In this document: in pieces, positions 14,534 through 22,835 of the stretch
Position numbering within the stretch: position 1 is the first letter of the stretch
Layout: the number at the start of each line of letters is the position of its first letter
Assembly (NCBI GenBank): GCA_002425405.1
Contig: DIME01000128.1
Coordinates: 876-29,633, forward strand
Length of the DNA stretch: 28,758 nt
Direction: 5' to 3'
Source of the DNA: Candidatus Accumulibacter vicinus
GTDB taxonomy: Bacteria; Pseudomonadota; Gammaproteobacteria; Burkholderiales; Rhodocyclaceae
Program-made: the position numbers and the translations under genes
Notes under the pieces: generated by a model
Seen by the model: the letters and a program-made list of their open reading frames with translations, nothing else
Database searches by the model: none
Told to the model about the DNA's origin: nothing

Positions 14534-16869
14534 CCGTCCCCGCCCTCCGTACCTTCGTTCTCTGGTCGGTGGCGATGCTCGCCGGCGCGGCGATCGTCTG
14601 GCACAGCCGCTTCTCGGCCGACATGTCGTTCTTCCTGCCGGCACACCCCAGCGCCAGCCAGCAGGTTCTCGTCGACCAGCTCAGGGAGGGTGCAGTCACG
14701 CGACTGTTGATGCTGGGCATCAGCGGCGGCGATGCCGGGCAGCGGGCAGCGCTGTCCCGCGAACTGCGTGCGCGGCTCGCCAGCCAGCCCGAGTTCATCG
14801 CCGTACGCAATGGCGAAGCACGCAGTCACGACGCTGACCGCGAGTTTTTGTTCCGCCATCGCTACCTGCTCAGCCCGGCGGTGACGCCGGAACGTTTTTC
14901 GGTCGCTGGCCTGCGCGCGGCGATCGCCGAGAGCATCGACCTCCTGTCTTCGCCCGCTGGCCTGCTGGTCAAACGGCTGCTGCCGCAGGACCCGACCGGC
15001 GAACTGATCGGCCTGCTTTTCGGACTCGATGCCGGCGCCCAGCCGGCCAGCCGCGCCGGCGTCTGGTCGTCGCGCGACGGCGAACGGGCAGTGCTGCTCG
15101 CGCAGACCGCCGCCCTTGGCTCAGACACCGACGCACAGGCCCAGGCGCTCGATGTCTTGCGCGTGCAGTTCGCAGCCGCCCGCGCAGCCGCCGGGGTGCC
15201 GGCCGCCCACCTGCAGATTGCCGGCCCGGCGGTGTTTGCCGTGCATGCCCGGGCGACCATCCAGGCGGAAGTGGCCAGGCTGTCGCTGATCAGCATGCTG
15301 GCCATCGCCGGCCTGCTGTTTTTCGTCTACCGCTCGTTCAGGCTGATGAGCCTCGGCTTGTTGCCGGTGGTCAGCGGCGCGCTGGCCGGCATGGTCGCCG
15401 TCAGCCTTGCCTTCGGCACGGTTTTCGGGATCACCGTCGGTTTTGGTTCGGCGCTTATCGGCGAGGCGGTCGATTACTCGATCTACTATTTCGTCCAGAC
15501 CGAACGTGGCGACACCACGACCTGGCGCGCCCGCTTCTGGCCGACGATCCGTCTCGGCGTACTGACCTCGGTCTGCGGCTTCGCGGTTCTCCTCCTGTCC
15601 GGCTTTCCCGGGCTGGCCCAGCTCGGCCTGTATTCGCTGAGCGGCCTGCTCACCGCCGCCGCCGTCACGCGTTTCGTCCTGCCGCCACTGCTCCCGGCCG
15701 GCGTCGAGCCACGCGACCTGAGCGCGCTCGGCCAGGCGTGTGCACGACTCGCCGCCTGGCTGCCGCGGCTGCGCTGGCCGCTGATCGTTCTCGCCACGCT
15801 CGCCGCCGCCAGTCTGATGGCCAACCCTGACCCCTTGTGGAATCAGGAACTCGCGGCCCTGAGCACTGCCAGCACCGAAGACCTGGCCACCGACCGCGCG
15901 CTGCGCGCCGACCTTGGCGCACCCGACGCCCGCCTGCTGGTCGTGGTCAGCGCTGCCGACCGCGAACAGGCCCTGCAGGCCGCCGAACGTACGGGCGTCC
16001 TGCTCGACCGGCTGCTCGCAGCCGGCGTCATCGGCGGCTACGATTCGCCGGTCCGCTTCCTGCCCAGTGCGGCAACCCAGCTCGCGCGGCGCGCCAGCCT
16101 GCCGTCAGCGGCGCAACTGCGCGAGCGTCTGCCGCTGGCACTCGCCGATTCGCCGCTCGCCGCCAGCAAGCTCGAACCCTTCCTGCGCGACATCGACGCC
16201 GCGCGCGTGGCGCCGATCATCGGCCCGGAAGCGCTGCACGGCACCAGTCTGGCGCTCGCCGTGGACGCCCTGCTGCTGCCGCGGCGCAACGGCTGGAGCG
16301 TCCTCCTGCCGTTGCGGCCGCCGTCGGGTGACCGTCTGCAGGCGCTCGACGCCGAGGCCTTGCGCGCGACCCTGACGGGTTCCGGTGCGCTGCTGATCGA
16401 CATGAAGACCGAAGTAGACAACCTGTATGCGCACTACCTCGACGAAGCACGGCTCCTCTCGCTGGGGGGGTTCGTCGCCATCGTTGGCCTGCTCGGCGCA
16501 ACCCTGCGTTCGCCCCGCCGCGTGCTGCGGGTGATCGTGCCACTGCTGCTGACGGTCCTGCTGGTCACCGCCACCCTCAATCTGGCCGGCGTCCGCCTGC
16601 AACTGCTGCATCTGGTCGGCCTGCTGCTGATCGTCGCCGTCGGTTCCAACTACGCCCTCTTTTTCGACCGCCTCGGCGGCCGACTGGCTGGCGAACCGCG
16701 GACGGTCGCCTCGATGCTCATCGCCTGCCTGACGACCGCAATCGGCTTCGGCACGCTGGCGACTTCGCCGGTGCCCGTCCTGCAGGCGCTGGGCATCACC
16801 GTCGGCCCGGGCGCGGTCCTGGCACTGCTCCTCTCGGCCTGCTTCATCCAGCCGGCGCCGCAGGCATGA
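14530..16869 (+). CDS. MMPL/RND-family lipid exporter (COG4258-like)
   Basis: A 779-residue RND-superfamily transporter with two equivalent halves. Each has one N-terminal helix (FVLWSVAMLAGAAIVW; LIVLATLAAASLMA), a periplasmic loop of about 200 residues, and five more helices. The first membrane bundle holds the conserved acidic/Tyr motif GEAVDYSIYYFV in transmembrane segment 4; the second has VGSNYALFFDRL. It should use the proton gradient to move the lipid product across or out of the inner membrane. GTG 14530 overlaps the LolA-like stop (GTGA). Length and location match the APE-cluster exporter. Confidence 0.88.
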   Translation: MTVPALRTFVLWSVAMLAGAAIVWHSRFSADMSFFLPAHPSASQQVLVDQLREGAVTRLLMLGISGGDAGQRAALSRELRARLASQPEFIAVRNGEARSHDADREFLFRHRYLLSPAVTPERFSVAGLRAAIAESIDLLSSPAGLLVKRLLPQDPTGELIGLLFGLDAGAQPASRAGVWSSRDGERAVLLAQTAALGSDTDAQAQALDVLRVQFAAARAAAGVPAAHLQIAGPAVFAVHARATIQAEVARLSLISMLAIAGLLFFVYRSFRLMSLGLLPVVSGALAGMVAVSLAFGTVFGITVGFGSALIGEAVDYSIYYFVQTERGDTTTWRARFWPTIRLGVLTSVCGFAVLLLSGFPGLAQLGLYSLSGLLTAAAVTRFVLPPLLPAGVEPRDLSALGQACARLAAWLPRLRWPLIVLATLAAASLMANPDPLWNQELAALSTASTEDLATDRALRADLGAPDARLLVVVSAADREQALQAAERTGVLLDRLLAAGVIGGYDSPVRFLPSAATQLARRASLPSAAQLRERLPLALADSPLAASKLEPFLRDIDAARVAPIIGPEALHGTSLALAVDALLLPRRNGWSVLLPLRPPSGDRLQALDAEALRATLTGSGALLIDMKTEVDNLYAHYLDEARLLSLGGFVAIVGLLGATLRSPRRVLRVIVPLLLTVLLVTATLNLAGVRLQLLHLVGLLLIVAVGSNYALFFDRLGGRLAGEPRTVASMLIACLTTAIGFGTLATSPVPVLQALGITVGPGAVLALLLSACFIQPAPQA

Positions 16870-17513
16870 GCGCACCTCTGCGAACCCTCGGCCGGATCAC
16901 TGGTGCACCGACGCGGCTGGTGCTGCTGCCGGGCGCGTACATGAACGCGGCGGACTTCGTCAGCGCCGGTTTCTTCAGCGCCATCACGCGCCGCCGCCTG
17001 CCGCTCGACCTCCTGGCGGTAGACCTCGACCTGGCAATGATTTCCAGCGGCGAGGCACTGCCCGCACTGCAGAAAGAAATCCTGTCGCCGGCGCGCGCGC
17101 AAGGTTGCCGGAACCTCTGGCTGGGCGGCATCTCGCTCGGCGGCCTGCTGGCGCTGTGTCAGCAGGCCGATTCGCCGGGCAGCGTCGATGGCCTTTGTCT
17201 GCTCGCCCCCTACCCGGGCAGCCGGCTCACCACCGACGCCATCGCCGATGCTGGCGGACTGGCCCACTGGCAACCCTCTGCCGACCAACTCGCCGACTGC
17301 GAATTCCGCGTCTGGCAGTGGCTGCAGAAACCGCCAGCCGACTTCCCGGTCTTCGTCGGCTATGGGGCCGAAGACCGCTTCGCCGCGGGCCTGCGGGAAA
17401 TCGCCGGCTGCTTCCCGGCGACCGCGAGCCAGGTCGTCCCCGGTGGTCACACGTGGCCTGTCTGGCTGCTCCTGTGGGAACATTTTCTCGACCGGCGACT
17501 CCTGCCGACGTGA
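16866..17513 (+). CDS. Alpha/beta hydrolase, 215 aa
   Basis: A small alpha/beta hydrolase. The nucleophile elbow is GGIS90LGGLLAL. The acid is probably Asp170 (GYGAEDRF) and the base His195 (VPGGHTWPVW), so the triad is complete. The oxyanion region is LLPGAYMNAADF near the N-terminus. No signal peptide is seen, so it is cytoplasmic. It may release product from ACP as a type II thioesterase or hydrolyse an ester. The ATG overlaps the exporter stop. Hydrolases of this kind are not part of the standard aryl polyene set, which makes it a distinguishing gene of this operon. Confidence 0.8.
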   Translation: MSAPLRTLGRITGAPTRLVLLPGAYMNAADFVSAGFFSAITRRRLPLDLLAVDLDLAMISSGEALPALQKEILSPARAQGCRNLWLGGISLGGLLALCQQADSPGSVDGLCLLAPYPGSRLTTDAIADAGGLAHWQPSADQLADCEFRVWQWLQKPPADFPVFVGYGAEDRFAAGLREIAGCFPATASQVVPGGHTWPVWLLLWEHFLDRRLLPT

Positions 17514-17517
17514 AGCC

Positions 17518-18318
17518 ATGCCAAGACCCTGGAATCCCTCGCCGGCCATCCATGCCTCGTTCGCCCTGCACGGGGCAGCAGCGCTCGGCGTCCTGGCAAT
17601 GCCGGGCCACTGGCCGTGGGCGCTCGGGGCACTGGCCGCCAACCACCTGATCCTGACGACGGCCGGCCTGCTGCCGCGCAGCACCCTGCTCGGCGCCAAC
17701 CTGACACGCCTGCCGGCCGCGGCCAGCGCACGCCGGGAAATCGCCCTGACCATCGACGATGGCCCCGACCCGGAAGTCACGCCGCGCGTCCTCGACCTTC
17801 TCGACATCGCTGGCGCGCCGGCGAGTTTCTTCTGCATCGGCAGCCGCGCCCGCCGATTCCCCGTACTCTGCCGCGAAATCGTCCGCCGCGGCCACCGCGT
17901 CGAGAACCACGGCGACTCGCATTCATCCGCCTTCGCCGCCTTCGGCATGCGCCGCATGCACGCCGACATCGCGGCCGCACAGAGCACGCTGTCCGACATC
18001 ACCGGTCAGGCGCCGCGCTTCTTCCGGCCGACGGCGGGACTGCGCAGCCCGCTACTCGACCCGGTGCTGGCGCGTCTCAATCTGCAACTCGCGGCATGGA
18101 CACGCCGCGCCTTCGACACCCGCGAGGGAGATCCGCAGCGCGTCTTCCAGCGGCTGACCCGCCATCTCGGCGCCGGCGACATCCTGCTGCTGCACGACGG
18201 CCACGCCGCGCGCACACCCACCGGCGAAGCGCTGATCGTCGCCGTGCTGCCCCGGCTGCTGCAGGCCATCGCGGAGAATCGCCTCAACCCCGTCACCCTG
18301 ACGAATGCTCTGGCATGA
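17518..18318 (+). CDS. Polysaccharide deacetylase family protein (NodB domain)
   Basis: A 266-residue carbohydrate-esterase-4 type protein. Two N-terminal hydrophobic segments (residues 12-55) probably anchor it to the membrane. The NodB domain follows with motif 1 TIDDGPDP (Asp80/Asp81), motif 2 H131-G-D-S-H135 (the metal-binding HxxxH), motif 3 FFRPTAGLRSP and motif 5 ILLLHDGH. All expected metal and catalytic residues appear present. Family members remove N-acetyl groups from sugars. In this operon it implies that the product or its acceptor contains an N-acetylated sugar. ATG 17518 is chosen because it follows the hydrolase stop by four bases; open-frame codons upstream lie inside that gene. 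The stop overlaps the methyltransferase start. Confidence 0.88.
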   Translation: MPRPWNPSPAIHASFALHGAAALGVLAMPGHWPWALGALAANHLILTTAGLLPRSTLLGANLTRLPAAASARREIALTIDDGPDPEVTPRVLDLLDIAGAPASFFCIGSRARRFPVLCREIVRRGHRVENHGDSHSSAFAAFGMRRMHADIAAAQSTLSDITGQAPRFFRPTAGLRSPLLDPVLARLNLQLAAWTRRAFDTREGDPQRVFQRLTRHLGAGDILLLHDGHAARTPTGEALIVAVLPRLLQAIAENRLNPVTLTNALA

Positions 18319-19037
18319 ACGAACCCTTCCTGTCCGCACTGCTCGAAGACGCCAGCCGCCCCTTCCGTGCCAGCGGACATTTCGCCTACTACTATGCGCG
18401 CGGCAAGCTGTCCGGCGACTGCATCTTCCGCGAACTTCTCAGGCGCGGCATCTTTCCCGCCGAAGGGTGCTTTCTCGACCTCGGTTGCGGCCAGGGCAGC
18501 CTGTTTTCGTGGCTGCTGGCGGCGCGCGCACGCTACGAGAAAGGTCACTGGCCGAGCGACTGGGCGGCCGCCCCGAAGCCGCTGCGCCTGCGCGGCTATG
18601 AGCTGATGGCCAGGGATGTCGAACGCGCCCGGCGCGCCTTCGGCCAGCAACACCCGATCGTCGACATCCGGCAAGGCGACATGTGCGCAGTCGATTTCGG
18701 CCATGCGGAGGTCGTCACCATCCTCGACGCGCTGCATTACATCGACCACGCGCGTCAGGAAGACGTCCTGACGCGGATTCGGGCAGCACTGCCACCAGGC
18801 GGGCTGTTCGTCACGCGCGTCGGCGATGCCGGCGCCGGCCTTCCCTACCACCTCTGCAACTGGGTCGATCACGCGGTCACCTTCTGCCGCGGCCACCGCC
18901 TGGCGAAGCTCTACGGGCGCACGCTTGCGCAATGGTCCGAACTCCTCGACGCGCTCGGCTTTTGCGTCGAAACGCTGCCGATGAACGAGGGCAAGCCCTT
19001 TGCCAACAACATGCTGGTGTGCCGGCTGCCGGCATGA
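18315..19037 (+). CDS. SAM-dependent methyltransferase, last gene of the lipid operon
   Basis: A 240-residue class I methyltransferase. Motif I is FLDLGCGQGSLFSWL (52-66). The strand VDIRQGDMCAVDF and the post-motif VVTILDALHYID, LPPGGLFVTRVG complete the Rossmann fold. ATG 18315 overlaps the deacetylase stop; the open frame extending further upstream is inside the deacetylase and is spurious. Residues DASRPFRASGHFAYYYARGKLSGDCIF at the N-terminus would form the substrate lid. The acceptor is unknown; APE clusters carry a methyltransferase that can methylate the head group, which is a reasonable analogy. Its TGA overlaps an ATG at 19034 whose frame runs only to 19261. Confidence 0.85.
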   Translation: MNEPFLSALLEDASRPFRASGHFAYYYARGKLSGDCIFRELLRRGIFPAEGCFLDLGCGQGSLFSWLLAARARYEKGHWPSDWAAAPKPLRLRGYELMARDVERARRAFGQQHPIVDIRQGDMCAVDFGHAEVVTILDALHYIDHARQEDVLTRIRAALPPGGLFVTRVGDAGAGLPYHLCNWVDHAVTFCRGHRLAKLYGRTLAQWSELLDALGFCVETLPMNEGKPFANNMLVCRLPA

Positions 19038-19140
19038 ACGTCCTGCCGGCCATGCAGCCGCTGGTCGTTGCCCACGGTAAATTTGATGACGGCTCCTATA
19101 CTCTCGTTGGCACCGTTGGATTTCTTATCCTTCCCTTCCG

Positions 19141-21282
19141 TCAACGCCCGAATTCGAACGACGGCTGCGAAATCGAACCAATCACCTCGCCGGTTCCGGG
19201 TTTCACGAAAGCGGCAAGCCATGTGTACCGTCCGGGCGGCTCGCTGCCCGTGAACCGATAGGTGAAGACCGGCGCTTCGTAGCGCTCGACGACCCAGCTT
19301 TTCAGCACCGGCAGCGGGCTTGGGGTGAAGCTGTTGTTCGGTTGCCAGAACAGAGCGCACGCCGACGTCGTGCAGCCGGGTAGCTGCAGCGCCAGGTACA
19401 CGTCCACCGTCGTTTCCGCCGTCCCGGGCAAGAGCCGAGCGTTCAGGGTCAGCACGTCGCCGGGTTGGAAACGACGTTGGTTGAGCGAAACCCCTACCCG
19501 CGGCTGCAGCAGCGCGAGCAACGGGTCACCGCTGTGCGCGAAGTGCACCCACGCGGTGGGCGAAACGCCTGGCATCGTCGTGTTCCACGGGGGCAGCGAT
19601 CCGCCGTACCAGGCGTCGGCCGCGCCGGGAAATGCACCAGCGTATGCGCGGCCGGCAGGGATCTGCATCGCGGCCACCTCCTGCATGACGAGGTTGGCAT
19701 CGCGAATGCCCGCGGCGGCGGCTTGCCCGATGAATTCGACCGCCGGGGTGAAAGGCCCGGCAATGTCACCGAAGCCACGACGCGTTCCATCGAACGAGTT
19801 CACACGCATCGTCGAATAGGTGAACCCGGCCGATTCAAGCGCCTCGGCGTTGCGGCCGACCGCGCGCAGGAACGTCACGCCCCAACTGCCCGCCACGTCC
19901 AGCGCAGTGGCCGCGTCTTCGGCGCGCGCGCCGGTCTTCATTCGGTGCTGAATCGGATCCCACCCGCGCGCGAAAATGCCGCGGCCCAGTCGCTCGGCAT
20001 CGCTCGCACGCCCAGCCGCCAGCAGCCCGAAATAGGCCGACACATTGCCTTCGATGCCCAACGAAGTGATGTCGTCATAACCGCCGGTGCGGCCGATCTG
20101 CGCGACGATCCACGATGCGCCGCGCTCGATAGCGGCGGCCAGCGCCGGATCGTTTTCGTACAGGCCACTGTGTCGCAGCCTGGCCAGCGCAATCAGCGCC
20201 CAGCCAGTGTTGCCGATCCACTGGCAGGCGTCGACATCGCGGATATCGCGCTCATTGCCGTTGCACGGCACTGCCTGCGTTGTCCGTTGCGGCGGTGCAA
20301 GCACACCCGATTGCGGGCTATGCGCGGTGAACCAGGCCCCGGATTGGGCAGCATCGGGCGCGATCTGCAGCGCGATCAGCCGCGCCCCCAAGCGCTGCGC
20401 AGCGTCGCGGTAGGTTGCGTCGCCAGTCAGCGAGTGTTCGTGCAAAAAGACAAGCAGCGCTTCGGCCTGCGCGTAGATGTTGAAATTGGGCGTCGGCTCG
20501 GTGAACCAGGCCGGAACCAGGCCGGCGCCCGGCCCGGATGGGACGACGCGCTCGACCAGCGCGCGCGCTGCCGCTTGGCGAATCGCGGGTACGGGCGCCA
20601 CCGGCTCGAACGTAGCTTGCACTTCGCGCCGTGGGCCGCCGGGCCTCAGGTTTACAACTGCAAACTCGTCGAAGTACATCGTCGCCGCGTGCGGATCGGC
20701 CTTGCCGCCGACCCCTGGGATGTTCCACACCTCGTTGTCCTCGGCGCGTACCAGCGCGAGCTCGAGTCCACTCACGCTGCTGAGATCGGGGGCACCGTTG
20801 CCGGTGAATTCGCGCAGGTCGATATACAAGGCACGCCACTCAGGAAGGTCGGTCACACTGACCAGCCGCGCGGTGAAAAGCCCGTTGGCCGCTTTGAGCT
20901 TGACTTCGACGTTGTCGTGGTTGTCGACGTTCGAGCCCTTCAGCGCCAGCCGCACATGCGTGTAGCCACGCAAATCCTTCGCGGCGGCGAAGGAGCGCTG
21001 CACGACGACCCAGCTCGCGCCGCCGACGGGGGCAACGTTGCGCAGGTCGTAACTCAGCGCCAGCGCGTTGCCACTGCAGCCAGCCACCGTGCGCTGCGTC
21101 GGCATCGGAATCGACGCGTGCGCGGTGCAGCAGGTATCCCAAGTTGCATCGAAGTTGTCGAGAATCTGATCGACGCGACCATCGCCGCAGGCAATGGCCC
21201 AAGGGCTCGCGGACCATGCGTGGTTTGCGGTCGACATGAGGGCAGTCGCAGCGATCATCAGAAATGCGTGGCGGCGTGTCAT
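19141..21282 (-). CDS. Secreted multi-domain protein, probable glycan-related
   Basis: A 713-residue exported protein. Its signal peptide is MTRRHAFLMIAATALMSTA, cleaved near AWSA25. Residues about 35-230 look like a galactose-binding-type (CBM/CIA30-like) beta-sandwich (LDNFDATWDTCC, WVVVQRSF, RGYTHVRLALKG, MYFDEFAVVNLRPG). Residues about 240-590 are helical with repeated Ala/Gly-rich pairs and Trp/Tyr motifs (ACQWIGNTGWALIALARL, GSWGVTFLRAVGR), typical of an alpha/alpha-toroid as in glycosidases and polysaccharide lyases. The last 110 residues are beta-rich and Ig-like. No catalytic residue can be assigned. The start is ATG 21282, since AAAGGG lies nine bases upstream; a longer open frame to 21429 is not supported. 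It is convergent with the lipid operon. Confidence 0.7.
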   Translation of the reverse strand: MTRRHAFLMIAATALMSTANHAWSASPWAIACGDGRVDQILDNFDATWDTCCTAHASIPMPTQRTVAGCSGNALALSYDLRNVAPVGGASWVVVQRSFAAAKDLRGYTHVRLALKGSNVDNHDNVEVKLKAANGLFTARLVSVTDLPEWRALYIDLREFTGNGAPDLSSVSGLELALVRAEDNEVWNIPGVGGKADPHAATMYFDEFAVVNLRPGGPRREVQATFEPVAPVPAIRQAAARALVERVVPSGPGAGLVPAWFTEPTPNFNIYAQAEALLVFLHEHSLTGDATYRDAAQRLGARLIALQIAPDAAQSGAWFTAHSPQSGVLAPPQRTTQAVPCNGNERDIRDVDACQWIGNTGWALIALARLRHSGLYENDPALAAAIERGASWIVAQIGRTGGYDDITSLGIEGNVSAYFGLLAAGRASDAERLGRGIFARGWDPIQHRMKTGARAEDAATALDVAGSWGVTFLRAVGRNAEALESAGFTYSTMRVNSFDGTRRGFGDIAGPFTPAVEFIGQAAAAGIRDANLVMQEVAAMQIPAGRAYAGAFPGAADAWYGGSLPPWNTTMPGVSPTAWVHFAHSGDPLLALLQPRVGVSLNQRRFQPGDVLTLNARLLPGTAETTVDVYLALQLPGCTTSACALFWQPNNSFTPSPLPVLKSWVVERYEAPVFTYRFTGSEPPGRYTWLAAFVKPGTGEVIGSISQPSFEFGR

Positions 21283-21418
21283 CGTCGTGTCCCTTTCGGG
21301 CAGGCGCCTGGTTGAATTCTTCAGCAATCGTAGCTGGCCGGTTCGGTTTCGATCGCATCGGGAGCGGCACCGGGTCGGTGCCAAGGGGGTCACGAGCTTG
21401 CCCAAGGCCTCATATGTA

Positions 21419-21447
21419 AGTCTAGCCAAACCGACTCACCAGAGCAA
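21419..21447 (-). promoter_or_regulatory. Possible sigma70 promoter of the secreted multi-domain protein
   Basis: On the minus strand TTGCTC (21442-21447), a 17-base spacer and TAGACT (21419-21424) form a moderate promoter. It would give a leader of about 130 bases containing a 7-bp hairpin (GGCACCG 21366-21372 with CGGTGCC 21376-21382). Box matches are only partial. Confidence 0.35.
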
Positions 21448-21521
21448 GGAAAGGAATCAGCTTGGGAAGCGGGAAACGGTCATGACTTTCATGATCGGGG
21501 AGCCTGGAAAAGTCGTCACCG

Positions 21522-22835
21522 TCAGGCCAGCGGCGGCAAACGCCAGGCCGGAAACTCGGCGCGGAAAGTGCTGCCCTCGCCGACCCGCGACTCGATCAGC
21601 AGGGCTGCCTGATGGCGTAGCAGGATGTGCTTGACGATGGCCAGACCGAGACCGGTGCCGCCGGTATCGCGCGAGCGACCACGGTCGACGCGGTAGAAGC
21701 GTTCGGTCAGGCGAGGCAGATGCTCAGCGGGAATGCCGACGCCGGAGTCATGCACGGAAAAGACGCCGAGCCGATCGCGGGTGCCCCATTCGATGCGAAT
21801 CTCGCCGCCGGCCGGCGTGTAGCGAATGGCGTTGGATACCAGATTGCCGAAAGCGCTGTGCAACTCCTTGCGGTTTCCCCGCAGGGCCGGACCATGACAA
21901 AAGACCTGAATACCATGCCGGCCTTCGCTGAGGCTTTGCGCTTCGGACAGCAACTGCGCCAGCAGTGGGCCCATTTCGACTTCCTCCTCGCTCGCCGGTG
22001 CGTCTTCCGCTTCCAGCCTCGACAAGGTCAGAAGATCGTCGACCAGGCTCAGCATACGTCTTGTCTGGTCGCTCATGATGCGCGCAAAGTACAGCCGCTG
22101 CTCGGCACTCATCGCGCCACCGTCGGTGAAATGTTCCAGAAAACCACTGACCACGGTCAGGGGCGTACGCAGCTCGTGCGACACATTGGCCACGAAGGTG
22201 CTGCGCATCGCCTCGACGCGGTGGGCATCGGTCACATCGAGACTGACCAGCAACTGCTTGTGCTTCCCCAGAGGGACGGCCCGGATGGCATAGACGCGGC
22301 TGCGTGCAGCCTTCGACCGGAGGATGAAGGGGGCCTGCCCGTCGGGGTTGCCGAGGTAATCGGCAAAACCTGGAAGGCGCACCAGTTGTTCGATGATCGC
22401 TCCGTCATCGCGCGGCAGGCGGATGCTCAGGTGTTCGCCGGCAGCGCGATTGCTCCACTGGATCTGGTGACTGGCGTCGAGGATCACGAGACCGTCCGGA
22501 ACGGCGTCCATGGCCTCCCGGAACGACTGCAGTTCGGCCTCGATCTCCTCGACCCGGCGGGCATCATGATGCAACCTGCGCGACAGCCTGGTGAAGACTT
22601 CGCCCCAGGCACCACCGGCGTCAGGCACTCTTCCGGCACGATCCGGGGCATCGAGCCACGCTGCCAGGACCGTCAGCCGCCGGGTCTGCATCAGAACGAT
22701 CAGCAGCCAGCCAAGCGCTGCGGCCGCCCAGCCCCAGGCTGCGCCATGGACCAACCCGAGCAGCAGCGCCGGCGCAACGATCGGCAGCACACCGCTCAGC
22801 AGGATCTTCGCGAACCCCGGTACGGCAGCACTCAT
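21522..22835 (-). CDS. phoR: Phosphate regulon sensor histidine kinase PhoR
   Basis: A 437-residue inner-membrane sensor kinase that phosphorylates PhoB under phosphate limitation. Two N-terminal helices (about 12-48) are followed by a PAS domain (about 100-200, MDAVPDGLVILDASHQIQWSN), the HisKA box with phospho-acceptor His220 (FVANVSHELRTPLTVV), and the ATPase domain with N-box NLVSNAIRYTPAGG, G1 VHDSGVGIP, F-box ERFYRVDRG and G2 TGGTGLGLAIVKHIL. Size and layout match PhoR. Its ATG overlaps the phoB stop (ATGA), so it is translationally coupled and the last gene of the pst-pho unit. No terminator is visible after it. Confidence 0.93.
   Translation of the reverse strand: MSAAVPGFAKILLSGVLPIVAPALLLGLVHGAAWGWAAAALGWLLIVLMQTRRLTVLAAWLDAPDRAGRVPDAGGAWGEVFTRLSRRLHHDARRVEEIEAELQSFREAMDAVPDGLVILDASHQIQWSNRAAGEHLSIRLPRDDGAIIEQLVRLPGFADYLGNPDGQAPFILRSKAARSRVYAIRAVPLGKHKQLLVSLDVTDAHRVEAMRSTFVANVSHELRTPLTVVSGFLEHFTDGGAMSAEQRLYFARIMSDQTRRMLSLVDDLLTLSRLEAEDAPASEEEVEMGPLLAQLLSEAQSLSEGRHGIQVFCHGPALRGNRKELHSAFGNLVSNAIRYTPAGGEIRIEWGTRDRLGVFSVHDSGVGIPAEHLPRLTERFYRVDRGRSRDTGGTGLGLAIVKHILLRHQAALLIESRVGEGSTFRAEFPAWRLPPLA

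Noticed and set aside
17616..18314. 233-codon N-terminal extension of the last operon methyltransferase
   Set aside because: It is an Arg/Pro-rich frame inside the deacetylase gene; the real start is the ATG overlapping the deacetylase stop.
19465..21315. Open frame of 616 codons on the plus strand
   Set aside because: It is antisense to the secreted protein, which has a signal peptide and a ribosome site; the plus frame has shadow-type composition.
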